Assembly: GCA_964467585.1 (NCBI GenBank) | Contig: CAYXRF010000001.1 | Span: 242,681-306,680 of the forward strand | Direction: 5' to 3' | Origin: CALVLD01 sp964467585 | Lineage (GTDB): Bacteria; Bacillota; Clostridia; Christensenellales; CAG-138 | DNA length: 64,000 nucleotides | In this document: positions 9,029-17,934 of the stretch, piece by piece | Numbering within the stretch: the first letter of the stretch is position 1 | How the letters are laid out: every line of letters begins with the position of its first letter | Translations under genes and position numbers: made by a program | Notes under the pieces: model-generated | Seen by the model: the letters and a program-made list of their open reading frames with translations, nothing else | Told to the model about the DNA's origin: nothing | Database searches by the model: none

Positions 9029-10341
9029 TGGCAGAGCAGTCTGCAGCTGCAACAGTGATTGGTGCAGGATTAGCGGGATGTGAGGCGGCTTACGCGCTTG
9101 CAGCACGCGGAATTGAAGTCAATCTTTATGATATGAAGCCGATGCGGTATTCTCCGGCGCATAAATCGCCTTTGTTTGCCGAGCTTGTTTGCTCAAATTC
9201 ATTACGTTCCGACAGTGTGGATAACGCTGTCGGTCTGCTCAAAGAAGAAATGAGGCGAATCGGTTCTCTTGTAATGACCTGCGCCGATGCTACACGCGTG
9301 CCTGCGGGCGGAGCGTTGGCTGTGGATCGAGACAGATTTTCAAGCATGGTCACAGAAATGATTAATGCGCAGCCCAATATCCATGTGCACAATGAAATCA
9401 TTTCTGATATACCGCATGCTCCCTGCATAATTGCAACAGGCCCGCTGACGGATGGAGCAATGCTTGAGGCGATTAAGCGACTTATGGGCGACGGACTTCA
9501 TTTTTATGACGCCGCTGCGCCAATTGTTTCGTTTGATTCCCTTGATATGAGCAAAATCTTTCGCTCATCCAGATATGGCAAGGGCGATGATTATCTTAAT
9601 TGCCCGATGAACAGAATGGAGTATTTTATGTTCATCCGCGCAATTACCGAAGCGGAGACAGCGGTGCTGCATGAGTTTGAGGCCCCGAGGGTTTTTGAAG
9701 GGTGTATGCCCGTTGAGGTAATGGCAAAACGAGGCGACCTTACTCTTGCATACGGCCCGCTAAAGCCTGTCGGTCTTGTTGATCCAAAGACAGGCAAGCA
9801 GCCATTTGCGGTCGTTCAGCTTCGCATGGACAACGCCGAGGGAACCCTCTACAATATTGTCGGTTTTCAAACAAATCTGAAGTTTGGGGAGCAAAGGCGT
9901 GTATTCGGGATGATACCAGGTCTTGAAAAAGCCGAATTCATTCGATACGGGGTAATGCACCGCAACACATTCATCGATTCTCCGGGCAAGCTTACTCCGT
10001 ATTACTCTGCGGTTGGTATGCCAAAGCTTTATTTTGCAGGTCAGCTGACCGGAGTGGAAGGCTATATAGAGAGCGCATCCAGTGGATTGGTTGCGGGAAT
10101 CAACCTTGCCAACACACTTAATGACCGCGCACCCGTGGACTTTGGAAGACGAACGGCGATCGGTTCGTTGGCACATTATGTATCTGAATATAATGGCGGG
10201 GACTTTCAGCCAATGAATGTTACCTACGGCATTATGGAACCAATAGCAAACGCTCCTCAGGGCAAGCGCGAAAGATATTCGATGCTGTCGAGGAGGGCGC
10301 TTGAACAAATTAATATGATTGTTGAAGAAGGAGTGTTATAA
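9028..10341 (+). CDS. trmFO: Methylenetetrahydrofolate-tRNA-(uracil-5-)-methyltransferase
   Basis: A 437-residue flavoenzyme that makes 5-methyluridine at tRNA position 54 using methylenetetrahydrofolate. It has the FAD-binding VIGAGLAGCEAAYALA at the N-terminus, the family block ELVCSNSLRSDSVDNAVGLLKEEMRR, the conserved FEGCMPVEVMA, and GQLTGVEGYIESASSGLVAG near the C-terminus. ATG 9028 overlaps the topA stop; a GTG three bases earlier is a possible alternative. hslV starts one base after its stop. It belongs to the informational operon. Confidence 0.96.
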   Translation: MAEQSAAATVIGAGLAGCEAAYALAARGIEVNLYDMKPMRYSPAHKSPLFAELVCSNSLRSDSVDNAVGLLKEEMRRIGSLVMTCADATRVPAGGALAVDRDRFSSMVTEMINAQPNIHVHNEIISDIPHAPCIIATGPLTDGAMLEAIKRLMGDGLHFYDAAAPIVSFDSLDMSKIFRSSRYGKGDDYLNCPMNRMEYFMFIRAITEAETAVLHEFEAPRVFEGCMPVEVMAKRGDLTLAYGPLKPVGLVDPKTGKQPFAVVQLRMDNAEGTLYNIVGFQTNLKFGEQRRVFGMIPGLEKAEFIRYGVMHRNTFIDSPGKLTPYYSAVGMPKLYFAGQLTGVEGYIESASSGLVAGINLANTLNDRAPVDFGRRTAIGSLAHYVSEYNGGDFQPMNVTYGIMEPIANAPQGKRERYSMLSRRALEQINMIVEEGVL

Positions 10342-10342
10342 T

Positions 10343-10876
10343 ATGGAGCTTAAGGGAACGACAATTGTTGCAGTTCGCCGTGACGGCGAATGCGCAATTG
10401 CGGGCGATGGTCAAGTCACGCTTGGTGAAACGACAATTATGAAAGCAACGGCTAAGAAGGTTCGCAGAATTTATGGCGGAAAGGTCGTTGTAGGCTTTGC
10501 AGGCTCGGTTGCGGATGCATTTACGCTCTGCGACAGGTTTGAAACAAAGCTTGAGCAGCATGGCGGTGGCTTGCGCAGAGCGGCGGTTGCCCTTGCTCAG
10601 GATTGGAGAAATGACAAGGTAATGCGTCAGCTTCAAGCACTGCTTATTTGCGCGGACGCCGATGAGCTGCTTATTGTATCGGGAACGGGAGAGGTGATCG
10701 ACCCTGACGATGGCATTGCCGCAATCGGTTCGGGCGGTATGTACGCGCTTGCAGCCGCAAGGGCGCTCATCAAAAACACTGATATGAAGGCTCGTGATAT
10801 TGCGGAGAAATCGCTTATGGTTGCATCCGAAATATGCGTATATACCAATTCAAACATCACGATTGAGGAGGTTTGA
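10343..10876 (+). CDS. hslV: ATP-dependent protease subunit HslV (ClpQ)
   Basis: A 177-residue proteasome-beta-like peptidase of the HslUV complex. ATG 10343 follows GAAGGAG. The protein begins MELKG followed by TTIVAVRR; in this family the Thr after the short propeptide is the nucleophile, so removal of five residues is expected. Family motifs GDGQVTLG, VVGFAGSVADAFTL and IAAIGSGGMYALAAARAL are present. It is followed four bases later by its partner hslU. Confidence 0.96.
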   Translation: MELKGTTIVAVRRDGECAIAGDGQVTLGETTIMKATAKKVRRIYGGKVVVGFAGSVADAFTLCDRFETKLEQHGGGLRRAAVALAQDWRNDKVMRQLQALLICADADELLIVSGTGEVIDPDDGIAAIGSGGMYALAAARALIKNTDMKARDIAEKSLMVASEICVYTNSNITIEEV

Positions 10877-10880
10877 AAAA

Positions 10881-12272
10881 ATGTTGTCGCCAAAAGAAAT
10901 AGTTGAACAGCTCGACAGATTCATCGTTGGGCAAACCGCAGCAAAGCGTTCGGTAGCAATCGCTTTAAGAAACCGTTACAGAAGAAGCAAGCTCCCCGAG
11001 GAAATCCGTGAGGAGATTACGCCCAAAAACATAATCATGATGGGACCGACAGGCGTTGGCAAGACTGAGATAGCAAGGCGGCTTGCCAAGCTGGTGGACG
11101 CTCCGTTTGTAAAGGTTGAAGCTACAAAATTCACCGAGGTGGGCTATGTCGGCAGAGATGTTGACTCAATGATCCGAGACCTTATTGAGGAATCAATCAG
11201 GCTGTGCAAACGTCGTCAATATGAAAAGGTTCACATTATGGCGGAGGCAGCGGCAGAGCAGCGATTAATCAGCCTGCTGATGCACGATAACGACAGAAAA
11301 CGTGCTTCACGCAAGGATGAACCTTCACCAATTCAAATTTTGCTTGGTGCAGGCAAGCCCGCAAAGGAGCCGGAGATAACTGAAGACGAGAAGCAGTCCC
11401 GAAAGGAAAAGCGTCAGCAAATCACGCAGAGCTTAAGAGATGGTGAATTTGAGGATGAAATCGTTGAGGTCGAGGTTTCGGAGAGCAACAACGGCAACAA
11501 TGCAATGCTTGCCATGGGTATCGACATCAACCTGAATGAGGTATTGGGCGGAATGCTTCCACAGAAAACAAAAAAGAGGAAGGTTCCTGTTTCCGAAGCA
11601 CGCAGAATATTGATTCTTGAGGAGTCCGATAAGCTCATCGACATGGATGATGTTATACGCGAGGCAATACATAATGCTGAACAGAACGGCATTGTGTTCA
11701 TTGATGAGATTGATAAGATTGCTGAAACCGGTGCAGTAAGCGGACCGGATGTTTCCCGCGAGGGCGTGCAGCGCGACATACTGCCAATTGTTGAAGGTTC
11801 TACTGTCAGCACCAAATATGGTCCTGTAAAAACGGATTATATGCTGTTTATTGCTGCCGGCGCATTCCATGTTGCAAAGGTAAGCGATCTTATTCCGGAA
11901 TTGCAGGGGCGGTTTCCTATTCGTGTTAAGCTTGACGCTTTGTCAATTGAGGATTATGAGGCGATTCTCACAAAGCCTGAGAATGCTGTTGTCAAACAGT
12001 ATACGTCTTTGCTTGAAGCGGACAATGTTCACTTGATTTTTGACGACAGCGCAAAAAAAGCGATTGCGCTTGCCGCATATACCGAGAATGAGAGATCGGA
12101 GAACATTGGCGCAAGACGTCTGCACTCAATTATCGAAAACCTGCTTGACGAAATATCCTTTGATGCCAACGGAGAATATCCAATGACCGATGTTCTGATT
12201 GATAAACAATATGTTGAAAAGCATATTGATTTATCAAAAGCATCGGACGACTTGCATAAATACATTATCTGA
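10881..12272 (+). CDS. hslU: ATP-dependent protease ATPase subunit HslU (ClpY)
   Basis: A 463-residue AAA+ unfoldase that feeds substrates to HslV. It starts SPKEIVEQLDRFIVGQ. Walker A GPTGVGKT is at residues 55-62, the pore motif GYVGRD follows, the intermediate domain (about 110-240) is charged, Walker B is IVFIDEIDKIA, and the C-terminus has the sensor-2 ENIGARRLHSIIE. ATG 10881 was chosen over longer in-frame starts because it follows GAGGAGG and matches the family N-terminus. codY and xerC, often linked to these genes in Bacillus, are absent here. It is the last gene of the operon that begins at comM. Confidence 0.96.
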   Translation: MLSPKEIVEQLDRFIVGQTAAKRSVAIALRNRYRRSKLPEEIREEITPKNIIMMGPTGVGKTEIARRLAKLVDAPFVKVEATKFTEVGYVGRDVDSMIRDLIEESIRLCKRRQYEKVHIMAEAAAEQRLISLLMHDNDRKRASRKDEPSPIQILLGAGKPAKEPEITEDEKQSRKEKRQQITQSLRDGEFEDEIVEVEVSESNNGNNAMLAMGIDINLNEVLGGMLPQKTKKRKVPVSEARRILILEESDKLIDMDDVIREAIHNAEQNGIVFIDEIDKIAETGAVSGPDVSREGVQRDILPIVEGSTVSTKYGPVKTDYMLFIAAGAFHVAKVSDLIPELQGRFPIRVKLDALSIEDYEAILTKPENAVVKQYTSLLEADNVHLIFDDSAKKAIALAAYTENERSENIGARRLHSIIENLLDEISFDANGEYPMTDVLIDKQYVEKHIDLSKASDDLHKYII

Positions 12273-12302
12273 GTGGATAATAATACCTAAGGAGTGTGTT
12301 GT

Positions 12303-13208
12303 TTGAAAAAGCTTTGCTGTGCATTTATCATATTGGCAATGGCTGCGGTATTGCTCGTTGGCTGTAAGACCGACGGGCAACAGACCGCCGTCGGCATTGC
12401 CAATGGTGAAACAGGCGCAGACGTTATAAGCATTGACACACCCGCTCCAACAGCAACTCCCAGTCCAACACCAACGCCTTCGCCAACGCCAACCGCAAGT
12501 CCGACACCCACGGCAACTCCAACGCCAACCATAACGCCTTCACCGACGCCCTCGCCAACCCCCGTTGTGATTGAGAATCTCAGCTATATTCCTGCCCATG
12601 TCAACTGCGATGGCGTCAATCTGCGTGAACGTCCTAATACCAATGCAAACGTATTGGGTGTATATGGATATGGAGCGGACGTCTATCTTACGGGAAGGAC
12701 GGGGGACTGGTATCGTGTTGAAATTGGCGATCTTGTTGGATTCATTGCCAAAAAGTTTATATCTATCGGATACCACACAACCCCCACCCCCAAGCCGCCA
12801 AGCTGTTACACAGTGTATTCCGGTCAGTTTTCTGACGCGGAGGTGCTGCTTGTCGCTCAACTTATATATGCAGAAGGTCATGGCAGCAGCTATGTGGGCT
12901 TCCGCGCCCTTGCAAGCGTGGTGCTTAATCGCGTAATGAATCAATCAGGATGGTTTCCCAATACGGTCAGCGGAGTCATATTCCAATCAGGTCAATATGG
13001 ATACAGCCGCGAGCAATTGAGCGCGATAACGCCATCCAACACCGCTCTTGCGTCTGCAAGATATGTATTTCAAGAGCATGGAAGCACGCTTCCAAAAAAA
13101 GTGTTGTTTTATCGTGCGGCAAGCTGTGGTGTTGAATGGGTCTATTATACCGATTATTATGCCACTATCGAAGGCAACAACTATTACTACGGCAGATACT
13201 ATTACTGA
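12303..13208 (+). CDS. SleB/CwlJ-like cell wall hydrolase lipoprotein with SH3 domain
   Basis: A 301-residue lipoprotein. TTG 12303 is nine bases after AAGGAG and gives a lipoprotein signal (AVLLVGC, lipobox Cys), so it should be anchored outside the membrane. A Thr-Pro/Ser-Pro linker of about 42 residues is followed by a bacterial SH3 domain (VNLRERPNTNANVLGVYGYG) and then a Hydrolase_2 domain of the SleB/CwlJ type (LLVAQLIYAEGHG, ALASVVLNRV, GVIFQSGQYG). That family cleaves peptidoglycan, especially spore cortex. The family is clear; whether it acts in germination or growth is not shown. Confidence 0.85.
   Translation: MKKLCCAFIILAMAAVLLVGCKTDGQQTAVGIANGETGADVISIDTPAPTATPSPTPTPSPTPTASPTPTATPTPTITPSPTPSPTPVVIENLSYIPAHVNCDGVNLRERPNTNANVLGVYGYGADVYLTGRTGDWYRVEIGDLVGFIAKKFISIGYHTTPTPKPPSCYTVYSGQFSDAEVLLVAQLIYAEGHGSSYVGFRALASVVLNRVMNQSGWFPNTVSGVIFQSGQYGYSREQLSAITPSNTALASARYVFQEHGSTLPKKVLFYRAASCGVEWVYYTDYYATIEGNNYYYGRYYY
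12438..12563 (+). repeat. Thr-Pro/Ser-Pro coding minisatellite
   Basis: A degenerate short repeat of ACN-CCN and (A/T)(C/G)N-CCN codons encoding alternating TP, SP and AP dipeptides. It makes an extended proline-rich linker between the lipid anchor and the SH3/hydrolase domains. Such linkers span the peptidoglycan in Gram-positive lipoproteins. Slippage could change its length between strains. Confidence 0.85.
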
Positions 13209-13233
13209 TACATTTTTTGAAAACGAACATACT

Positions 13234-13265
13234 AAAACCGTCAATCTGATGAAAGGCGGTTTTTA
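13234..13265 (+). terminator. Rho-independent terminator overlapping the next gene's ribosome site
   Basis: AAAACCG (13234-13240) pairs with CGGTTTT (13257-13263), with a 16-base loop and a short T run. The right arm lies within AAAGGCGG, the apparent Shine-Dalgarno sequence of the GTG start at 13271, so one element may serve both roles. Confidence 0.5.
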
Positions 13266-13270
13266 TTATT

Positions 13271-15655
13271 GTGAAAGCCATAATTCTTGCGGGGGGAGAC
13301 GGCAAACGGCTTCGTCCCATGACGTGTACAATGCCAAAGCCATTAGTTCCATTGCTCAACAAACCAACGATATTTTATACGTTGGAGCTTCTGAAGCGCC
13401 ACGAAATAAATGACGTAATAATCACTCTTGGCTATATGGGTGACATGCTGAAGCGTCAAGTCGGTGATGGCACAGCATTTGGTCTTAACATCACTTACTC
13501 TGATTCAGAGCTGCGGCTTGGCACTGCGGGCAGCGTGAGACTTGCCGCAGAGGGTATAGACGACAGAATATTGGTGTTAAGCGGCGATGGCTTGACCGAT
13601 GCAGATCTCACTGGGGCGTTAGAGTCCCATGCTTCCGCGCAGGCTGATGCAACGGTAATATTACATAGAATCAGTGATCCGCGTGAGTATGGGATTGCGT
13701 TGACCGATAAGGACGGCTTTATTACCCGATTTATTGAAAAGCCCTCACGTTCAACCGTATTCAGCGATCTTGCCAATACAGGTATGTACATATTGGAGCC
13801 AAGCGTAATTGGACTGATACCCTCAACGGGCGCATACGACTTTTCAAAGGACCTTTTCCCTCGAATGCTTGCAAATAATCAGAAAATATTTGGCTTCAGA
13901 ATGAATGGATACTGGTGCGATATTGGGAATTCATCACAATATGCAGCCGCACAAAGGGATATGCTTGACGGCAAATGCGTATTTTGCACAACGGCAAAGC
14001 GTTATGGAAGCATTTTGATGGAATCTGATGCGCACATTGCTGCAAGCGCTAAACTCGTTGGCCCTTGTTACATTGGAAATGGTGTTGAGATTGGAGACGT
14101 GGCATGTATTGAGCAATACTCAATACTCGGCAGCGGAGCAAAGCTTTTAAATGGCGTCAGCGTTAAGCGTTCTGTTATTATGCGAAATGCAATCTTGAGA
14201 AGCGGCGCGGAGGTAAGGGGCGCTATAATATGTGAAAATGCAGAAATAGGAGAGGACTCCACTGTTTACGAGAGCAGCGTCATTGGCGCGGGAACTGTGC
14301 TTGAAAAAAACGTTTCCGTGACGGGCGGGCATTCAATATGGCCAAGCAAATATATTGAAAGCGGGTCAAAATGCAGTGATGATATAGTGTGGGGAGAGTA
14401 TAAACGTATTTCTTTTCTCAATTCATGTATATTTGGATATGGCGACAGCATGCTTACGCCTGAAGCAATGGTGAGGATTGCGGCTTCTTATGCGCAGAGG
14501 TTCACAGCACCAAGCTGCATTTGCATTGGCAGCGATGGAAGCGAAGCGGCGGCAATGCTTAAATCGGCTGGGATAGCAGGTATAGTGTCTAACGGAATTA
14601 ACGCAGTAAACATTTCCAATTGTGGTAAAAGTGTTTTTGCAAATGCCATTGTCGATACCTCTTCTGCGGGAGGCATATATGTTGAATGCGACTCACCTCA
14701 GCATTTGGTGCGCGCAAATATATATGGCGGCATGGGTGCGGAGGCTGATGACGATGATATGCGCAGCATAGAGAAGGCATTTGTGTTTGGCGAGCAAAAG
14801 CCGGTTACAAACACAGAAATTGGCCTGATTATCGATTATTCCGGCGCAGAGCTTGCTTATGAGGCAAAGCTGCTAAAAGAAATCAACGCAAATGACATGA
14901 TCCGAAACCGAAAAAAGCTTATTCTTGCCGCTAACGACCATATAATTCAAACCGTTTCAAGGGTTCTGTTACGTCTTGGTTGGGATGTTGACGGCATAAG
15001 CAGTAATAAAAAGCTTATTGCATCGCCAAGTAAAGACACAATTTCAATCTTCTGTAACGATGATGAGATTATGTGTGCATATGTTTATCCTGACAGAATA
15101 ATTGAATATTGGGAGCTGTTATGTATCATTGCCACACAATCAAATTTTGATGGAAAACGTGTGCCATTGCCCGTTGATACAGCAATTCCACTTCAGGATT
15201 ATCTTGTTGGACGGAGCATTGATTTGCTAAACGTACCCGTCGAACTGTCCAGGCGGCGTAACTTTGCCAAACACGAGGGCGCATATATCGCGCAGATGTT
15301 GGAACCCGAAGCGATGATCCTTGCAATATGTGACACATTTTCAAATGATACTCTTGAAAGTGAAGCAAGAAAGCTTCCCAATAGCTGCCGTGAGGAAGTG
15401 TCAATGCGAGTTAATCAGGGGGATATCGGACGAATTTTGCGCCGCATAGTTGAATCTGAAGCATATGTCTCAGCGGAACTTGTGGATGGTGTACGTCTAA
15501 GACACGATAGTGGCTGGGTTACGATTCGCCCCGTATCTGAAAAATCAGCGTTTAAGGTCGTTGCCGGCAGCATGGATTCGGAATATGCGAAAGAATTGTG
15601 CGATATTTATATTGAAAAACTAAAGATGATACGAAAGAGTAAAAAATCAACTTGA
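13271..15655 (+). CDS. Sugar nucleotidyltransferase fused to left-handed beta-helix and phosphomannomutase-like domains
   Basis: A 794-residue multidomain enzyme. Residues 1-235 are a nucleotidyltransferase (MKAIILAGGDGKRLRPMT, KPLVPLLNKP, VLSGDGLTDADL). Residues about 245-350 are hexapeptide repeats forming a left-handed beta-helix. The rest resembles the alpha-D-phosphohexomutase fold. Fused proteins of this kind are usually annotated mannose-1-phosphate guanylyltransferase/phosphomannomutase and would supply activated hexose for glycans such as those made by the nearby glycosyltransferases. The mutase part has no TASHNP phosphoserine loop; the equivalent stretch reads GGIYVECDSPQHL (about 466-478), so mutase activity is doubtful. 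GTG 13271 is the likely start. The sugar and nucleotide are not determined. Confidence 0.8.
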   Translation: MKAIILAGGDGKRLRPMTCTMPKPLVPLLNKPTIFYTLELLKRHEINDVIITLGYMGDMLKRQVGDGTAFGLNITYSDSELRLGTAGSVRLAAEGIDDRILVLSGDGLTDADLTGALESHASAQADATVILHRISDPREYGIALTDKDGFITRFIEKPSRSTVFSDLANTGMYILEPSVIGLIPSTGAYDFSKDLFPRMLANNQKIFGFRMNGYWCDIGNSSQYAAAQRDMLDGKCVFCTTAKRYGSILMESDAHIAASAKLVGPCYIGNGVEIGDVACIEQYSILGSGAKLLNGVSVKRSVIMRNAILRSGAEVRGAIICENAEIGEDSTVYESSVIGAGTVLEKNVSVTGGHSIWPSKYIESGSKCSDDIVWGEYKRISFLNSCIFGYGDSMLTPEAMVRIAASYAQRFTAPSCICIGSDGSEAAAMLKSAGIAGIVSNGINAVNISNCGKSVFANAIVDTSSAGGIYVECDSPQHLVRANIYGGMGAEADDDDMRSIEKAFVFGEQKPVTNTEIGLIIDYSGAELAYEAKLLKEINANDMIRNRKKLILAANDHIIQTVSRVLLRLGWDVDGISSNKKLIASPSKDTISIFCNDDEIMCAYVYPDRIIEYWELLCIIATQSNFDGKRVPLPVDTAIPLQDYLVGRSIDLLNVPVELSRRRNFAKHEGAYIAQMLEPEAMILAICDTFSNDTLESEARKLPNSCREEVSMRVNQGDIGRILRRIVESEAYVSAELVDGVRLRHDSGWVTIRPVSEKSAFKVVAGSMDSEYAKELCDIYIEKLKMIRKSKKST

Positions 15656-15679
15656 TTATTTCATGATTGCTGTTAAAAT
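15652..15679 (+). promoter_or_regulatory. Promoter for a probably leaderless trmL transcript
   Basis: TTGATT (15652-15657), 16 bases, then TAAAAT (15674-15679). The expected transcription start, 6-7 bases downstream, falls on the trmL ATG at 15686, and no Shine-Dalgarno sequence is visible. The -35 box overlaps the stop codon of the preceding gene. Confidence 0.5.
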
Positions 15680-15685
15680 AGCATT

Positions 15686-16147
15686 ATGTTTAACGTGGTG
15701 CTCGTGGAGCCGGAGATCCCCCAAAACACCGGCAACATTTCAAGAACCTGCGCGGTAACAGGTTGCGCTCTGCATCTTGTGCGTCCGCTCGGGTTCTCTG
15801 TTGACGACCGTTATCTTAAAAGAGCGGGTCTTGACTATTGGAATGACCTTGAGATCTTTTATTATGACAGCTTCATGCAGCTCGAAAAGCAGCACGAGGG
15901 CTCACGTTTTTTCTTATGCTCGACTCATGCATATCGCTCTTATGCAGAGGTTGAGTATCATCCCGATGATTTTCTTGTGTTCGGCAAGGAAACCGCAGGG
16001 CTTGGACAAGCAATACTTGGCTCAAGGATGGATAACGCCGTAAGGATCCCTATGCTGCCGAACAGAAGGTCGCTTAATCTTTCTAATTCTGTGGCGATTG
16101 TCGTATACGAGGCGTTGCGGCAAAATGATTTCAAGGGTTTTGAATGA
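15686..16147 (+). CDS. trmL: tRNA (cytidine(34)-2'-O)-methyltransferase TrmL
   Basis: A 153-residue SPOUT methyltransferase that 2'-O-methylates the wobble base of tRNA-Leu isoacceptors. The start MFNVVLVEPEIPQNTGNISRTC matches the family start, fixing ATG 15686. The knot motifs FGKETAGLG, RIPMLPNRRSLNLSNSVAIVVYEALRQ are present. Its stop overlaps an in-frame upstream ATG of the aldolase gene. Two tRNA-Leu genes (CAA and TAA anticodons, both wobble-modifiable types) lie in this window. Confidence 0.95.
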   Translation: MFNVVLVEPEIPQNTGNISRTCAVTGCALHLVRPLGFSVDDRYLKRAGLDYWNDLEIFYYDSFMQLEKQHEGSRFFLCSTHAYRSYAEVEYHPDDFLVFGKETAGLGQAILGSRMDNAVRIPMLPNRRSLNLSNSVAIVVYEALRQNDFKGFE

Positions 16148-16164
16148 ATGGAGGATGTCTTGAA

Positions 16165-16812
16165 ATGGACGGTAACAGAGCATATGATATATTAATAGGA
16201 ACAAAGCTTATCGCAATTTCGCGGGGGCTTTATGGTGAGCAGCTTTTTGCAGCTGCTAAGGCTCTTTTCAGGGGCGGTGTACGCGCTATTGAGGTTACAT
16301 TTGAGCAGGACAAGCCTGTCGGGCAAACGGCTGACTGTATCGGTCAATTAGCCGATATTTTTGGAGAGGACGCCTGCATAGGCGCAGGAACAGTTCTGAC
16401 GCTTGAGCAGTTAAAAGCTGCACATTCTGCGGGTGCTTCATTTATCATTTCACCCAATACCGACCCGGATATTATTGAGCAGACCCGAGGACTTGGACCG
16501 GTTTCCATACCGGGAGCTATGACGCCGACGGAGATTGCTTTTGCATACAGCTTGGGTGCGGACATTGTTAAAGTGTTTCCTGCGGGAGCCCTCGGCATTG
16601 ATTATTTCAAGGCTGTTCGTGCGCCTCTGCGTCACATTCCTATGGCAGCCGTTGCCGGAATAAACGAGTCAAACATCAAAAGCTTTCAAAAAGCAGGTGC
16701 TGTTGCGTTCGGCATAAGCAACGGTCTTTTCATAAGAGAAGCTATTATGAACGGGCAATATGCCGAAATCACAGATGCAGCACGACGATTTAAGAGTATC
16801 CTCGAACAATAG
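16165..16812 (+). CDS. KDPG/KHG aldolase
   Basis: A 215-residue class I aldolase (Eda family) splitting 2-keto-3-deoxy-6-phosphogluconate to pyruvate and glyceraldehyde-3-phosphate, and/or 4-hydroxy-2-oxoglutarate. E43 in RAIEVTFEQ and the Schiff-base Lys K136 in IVKVFPA are in place. ATG 16165 is ten bases after GGAGG (16150-16154); an ATG at 16144 lacks a ribosome site. No kdgK or uxu-type gene is adjacent, so the substrate source is not shown. A strong terminator follows. Confidence 0.92.
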   Translation: MDGNRAYDILIGTKLIAISRGLYGEQLFAAAKALFRGGVRAIEVTFEQDKPVGQTADCIGQLADIFGEDACIGAGTVLTLEQLKAAHSAGASFIISPNTDPDIIEQTRGLGPVSIPGAMTPTEIAFAYSLGADIVKVFPAGALGIDYFKAVRAPLRHIPMAAVAGINESNIKSFQKAGAVAFGISNGLFIREAIMNGQYAEITDAARRFKSILEQ

Positions 16813-16820
16813 GCTATGTC

Positions 16821-16848
16821 AAGGCGCGATCAACCTCGCGCCTTTTGT
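16821..16848 (+). terminator. Rho-independent terminator after the KDPG aldolase gene
   Basis: AAGGCGCGA (16821-16829) and TCGCGCCTT (16836-16844) form a 9-bp GC-rich stem with a 6-base loop, followed by TTG. It separates trmL-aldolase from the sporulation operon. Confidence 0.8.
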
Positions 16849-16875
16849 ATAAATAATGGTGTGACGCAAATAATA
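16847..16875 (+). promoter_or_regulatory. Candidate forespore (sigma-F/sigma-G type) promoter of spoVAD-spoVAE
   Basis: GTATA (16847-16851) and GCAAATAATA (16866-16875) are separated by 14 bases. They fit the Bacillus forespore consensus GYWTA / GGNRANAMTR at all but one position, with spacing one short of the usual 15. spoVA genes are forespore-expressed in studied Firmicutes, so context agrees. This is a match by eye only. Confidence 0.5.
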
Positions 16876-16902
16876 CAGCTGAGTATTATTTGGAGGCGTC
16901 GC

Positions 16903-17934
16903 ATGGGAAAAAGGGTTGGCAGCCAGTCTTTCATTCTTGAAAGTATGCCGCGTATTATATCCTCCGCATCGTTTGTTGGTGATAAGGAAGGCAAAGGTCC
17001 GTTAGGCGGACGCTTTGACACAATTGTTGTTGACGATACACTTGGGCTTAACAGCTGGGAGCAGGCGGAAAGCCGCATGCTTGAAAGTGCAGTAAGGCTA
17101 TCCCTTGCGAAGATTGATAAAAAACCAAATGAAATTGATTTTTTTATGGGCGGCGATCTGCTGAACCAGATAATCTCTGCAGGCTACGCAGCAAGGGAGC
17201 TTCGTGCGCCGTTCTTGGGGCTGTACGGCGCTTGTTCGACTATTTCAGAAGGGCTTCTTATAGGCTCCATGCTTACCGACGGTGGCTTTTCAAGTCTTGG
17301 CGTTTGTGGCGCAAGCAGTCATTTTTCGTCCGCTGAAAGGCAATTCAGATTCCCTCTTGAAATGGGAACGCAACCAACGCCTACGTCTCAACGAACGGTA
17401 ACAGGCGCCGGAGCAATTGTTGTTGCAGCTGCGGATACGGCGTGCATTTCATCTGTTTTTGAACACATTCGTCTTACCGGCGGAACCATCGGAAAGGTTG
17501 CTGACTTTGGCATAACCGATGCAAATAACATGGGCGCGGCGATGGCTCCCGCCGCTGCTGCGACAATATGTGCGCATATGCAGGACAATTCTGCTTCACC
17601 TGATGATTTTGACGCAATAATTACAGGAGACCTTGGGGCATTCGGCAGCGATATGCTGTATGAGCTGTGTAACGACAGAGGTATTGATATCCAACGGAAG
17701 CATGTTGACTGCGGAAAGCTGATGTTCTCAACTGACCAAAATGTTAATTGCGGTGCAAGCGGTTGCGGCTGTGCAGCAACGGTACTTAGCTCTCATATCT
17801 TGCCAATGGTAGAAAAGGGCGATTATTCACGCATACTTTTCATGGCAACCGGTGCGCTTATGAGCACAGTTGCAACAATGCAGGGCGAGAGCATACCGTC
17901 TATTGCACATGCGGTAGTAATTGAAAGGATATAA
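16903..17934 (+). CDS. spoVAD: Stage V sporulation protein AD
   Basis: A 343-residue SpoVAD with the thiolase-like fold that binds dipicolinic acid in the spore inner-membrane channel. It starts GKRVGSQSFILESMPRI and has the family blocks GGDLLNQIISAGYAAREL, PFLGLYGACSTISEGL and GASSHFSSAERQFRFPLE. ATG 16903 follows TTGGAGG and fits the family N-terminus, unlike the longer in-frame extension. spoVAC, usually immediately upstream, is missing; only spoVAE follows, with overlapping stop/start codons. Confidence 0.96.
   Translation: MGKRVGSQSFILESMPRIISSASFVGDKEGKGPLGGRFDTIVVDDTLGLNSWEQAESRMLESAVRLSLAKIDKKPNEIDFFMGGDLLNQIISAGYAARELRAPFLGLYGACSTISEGLLIGSMLTDGGFSSLGVCGASSHFSSAERQFRFPLEMGTQPTPTSQRTVTGAGAIVVAAADTACISSVFEHIRLTGGTIGKVADFGITDANNMGAAMAPAAAATICAHMQDNSASPDDFDAIITGDLGAFGSDMLYELCNDRGIDIQRKHVDCGKLMFSTDQNVNCGASGCGCAATVLSSHILPMVEKGDYSRILFMATGALMSTVATMQGESIPSIAHAVVIERI

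Noticed and set aside
12438..12563. CRISPR-like or tandem DNA repeat
   Set aside because: The repeats are dipeptide codons within one reading frame, with no spacers.
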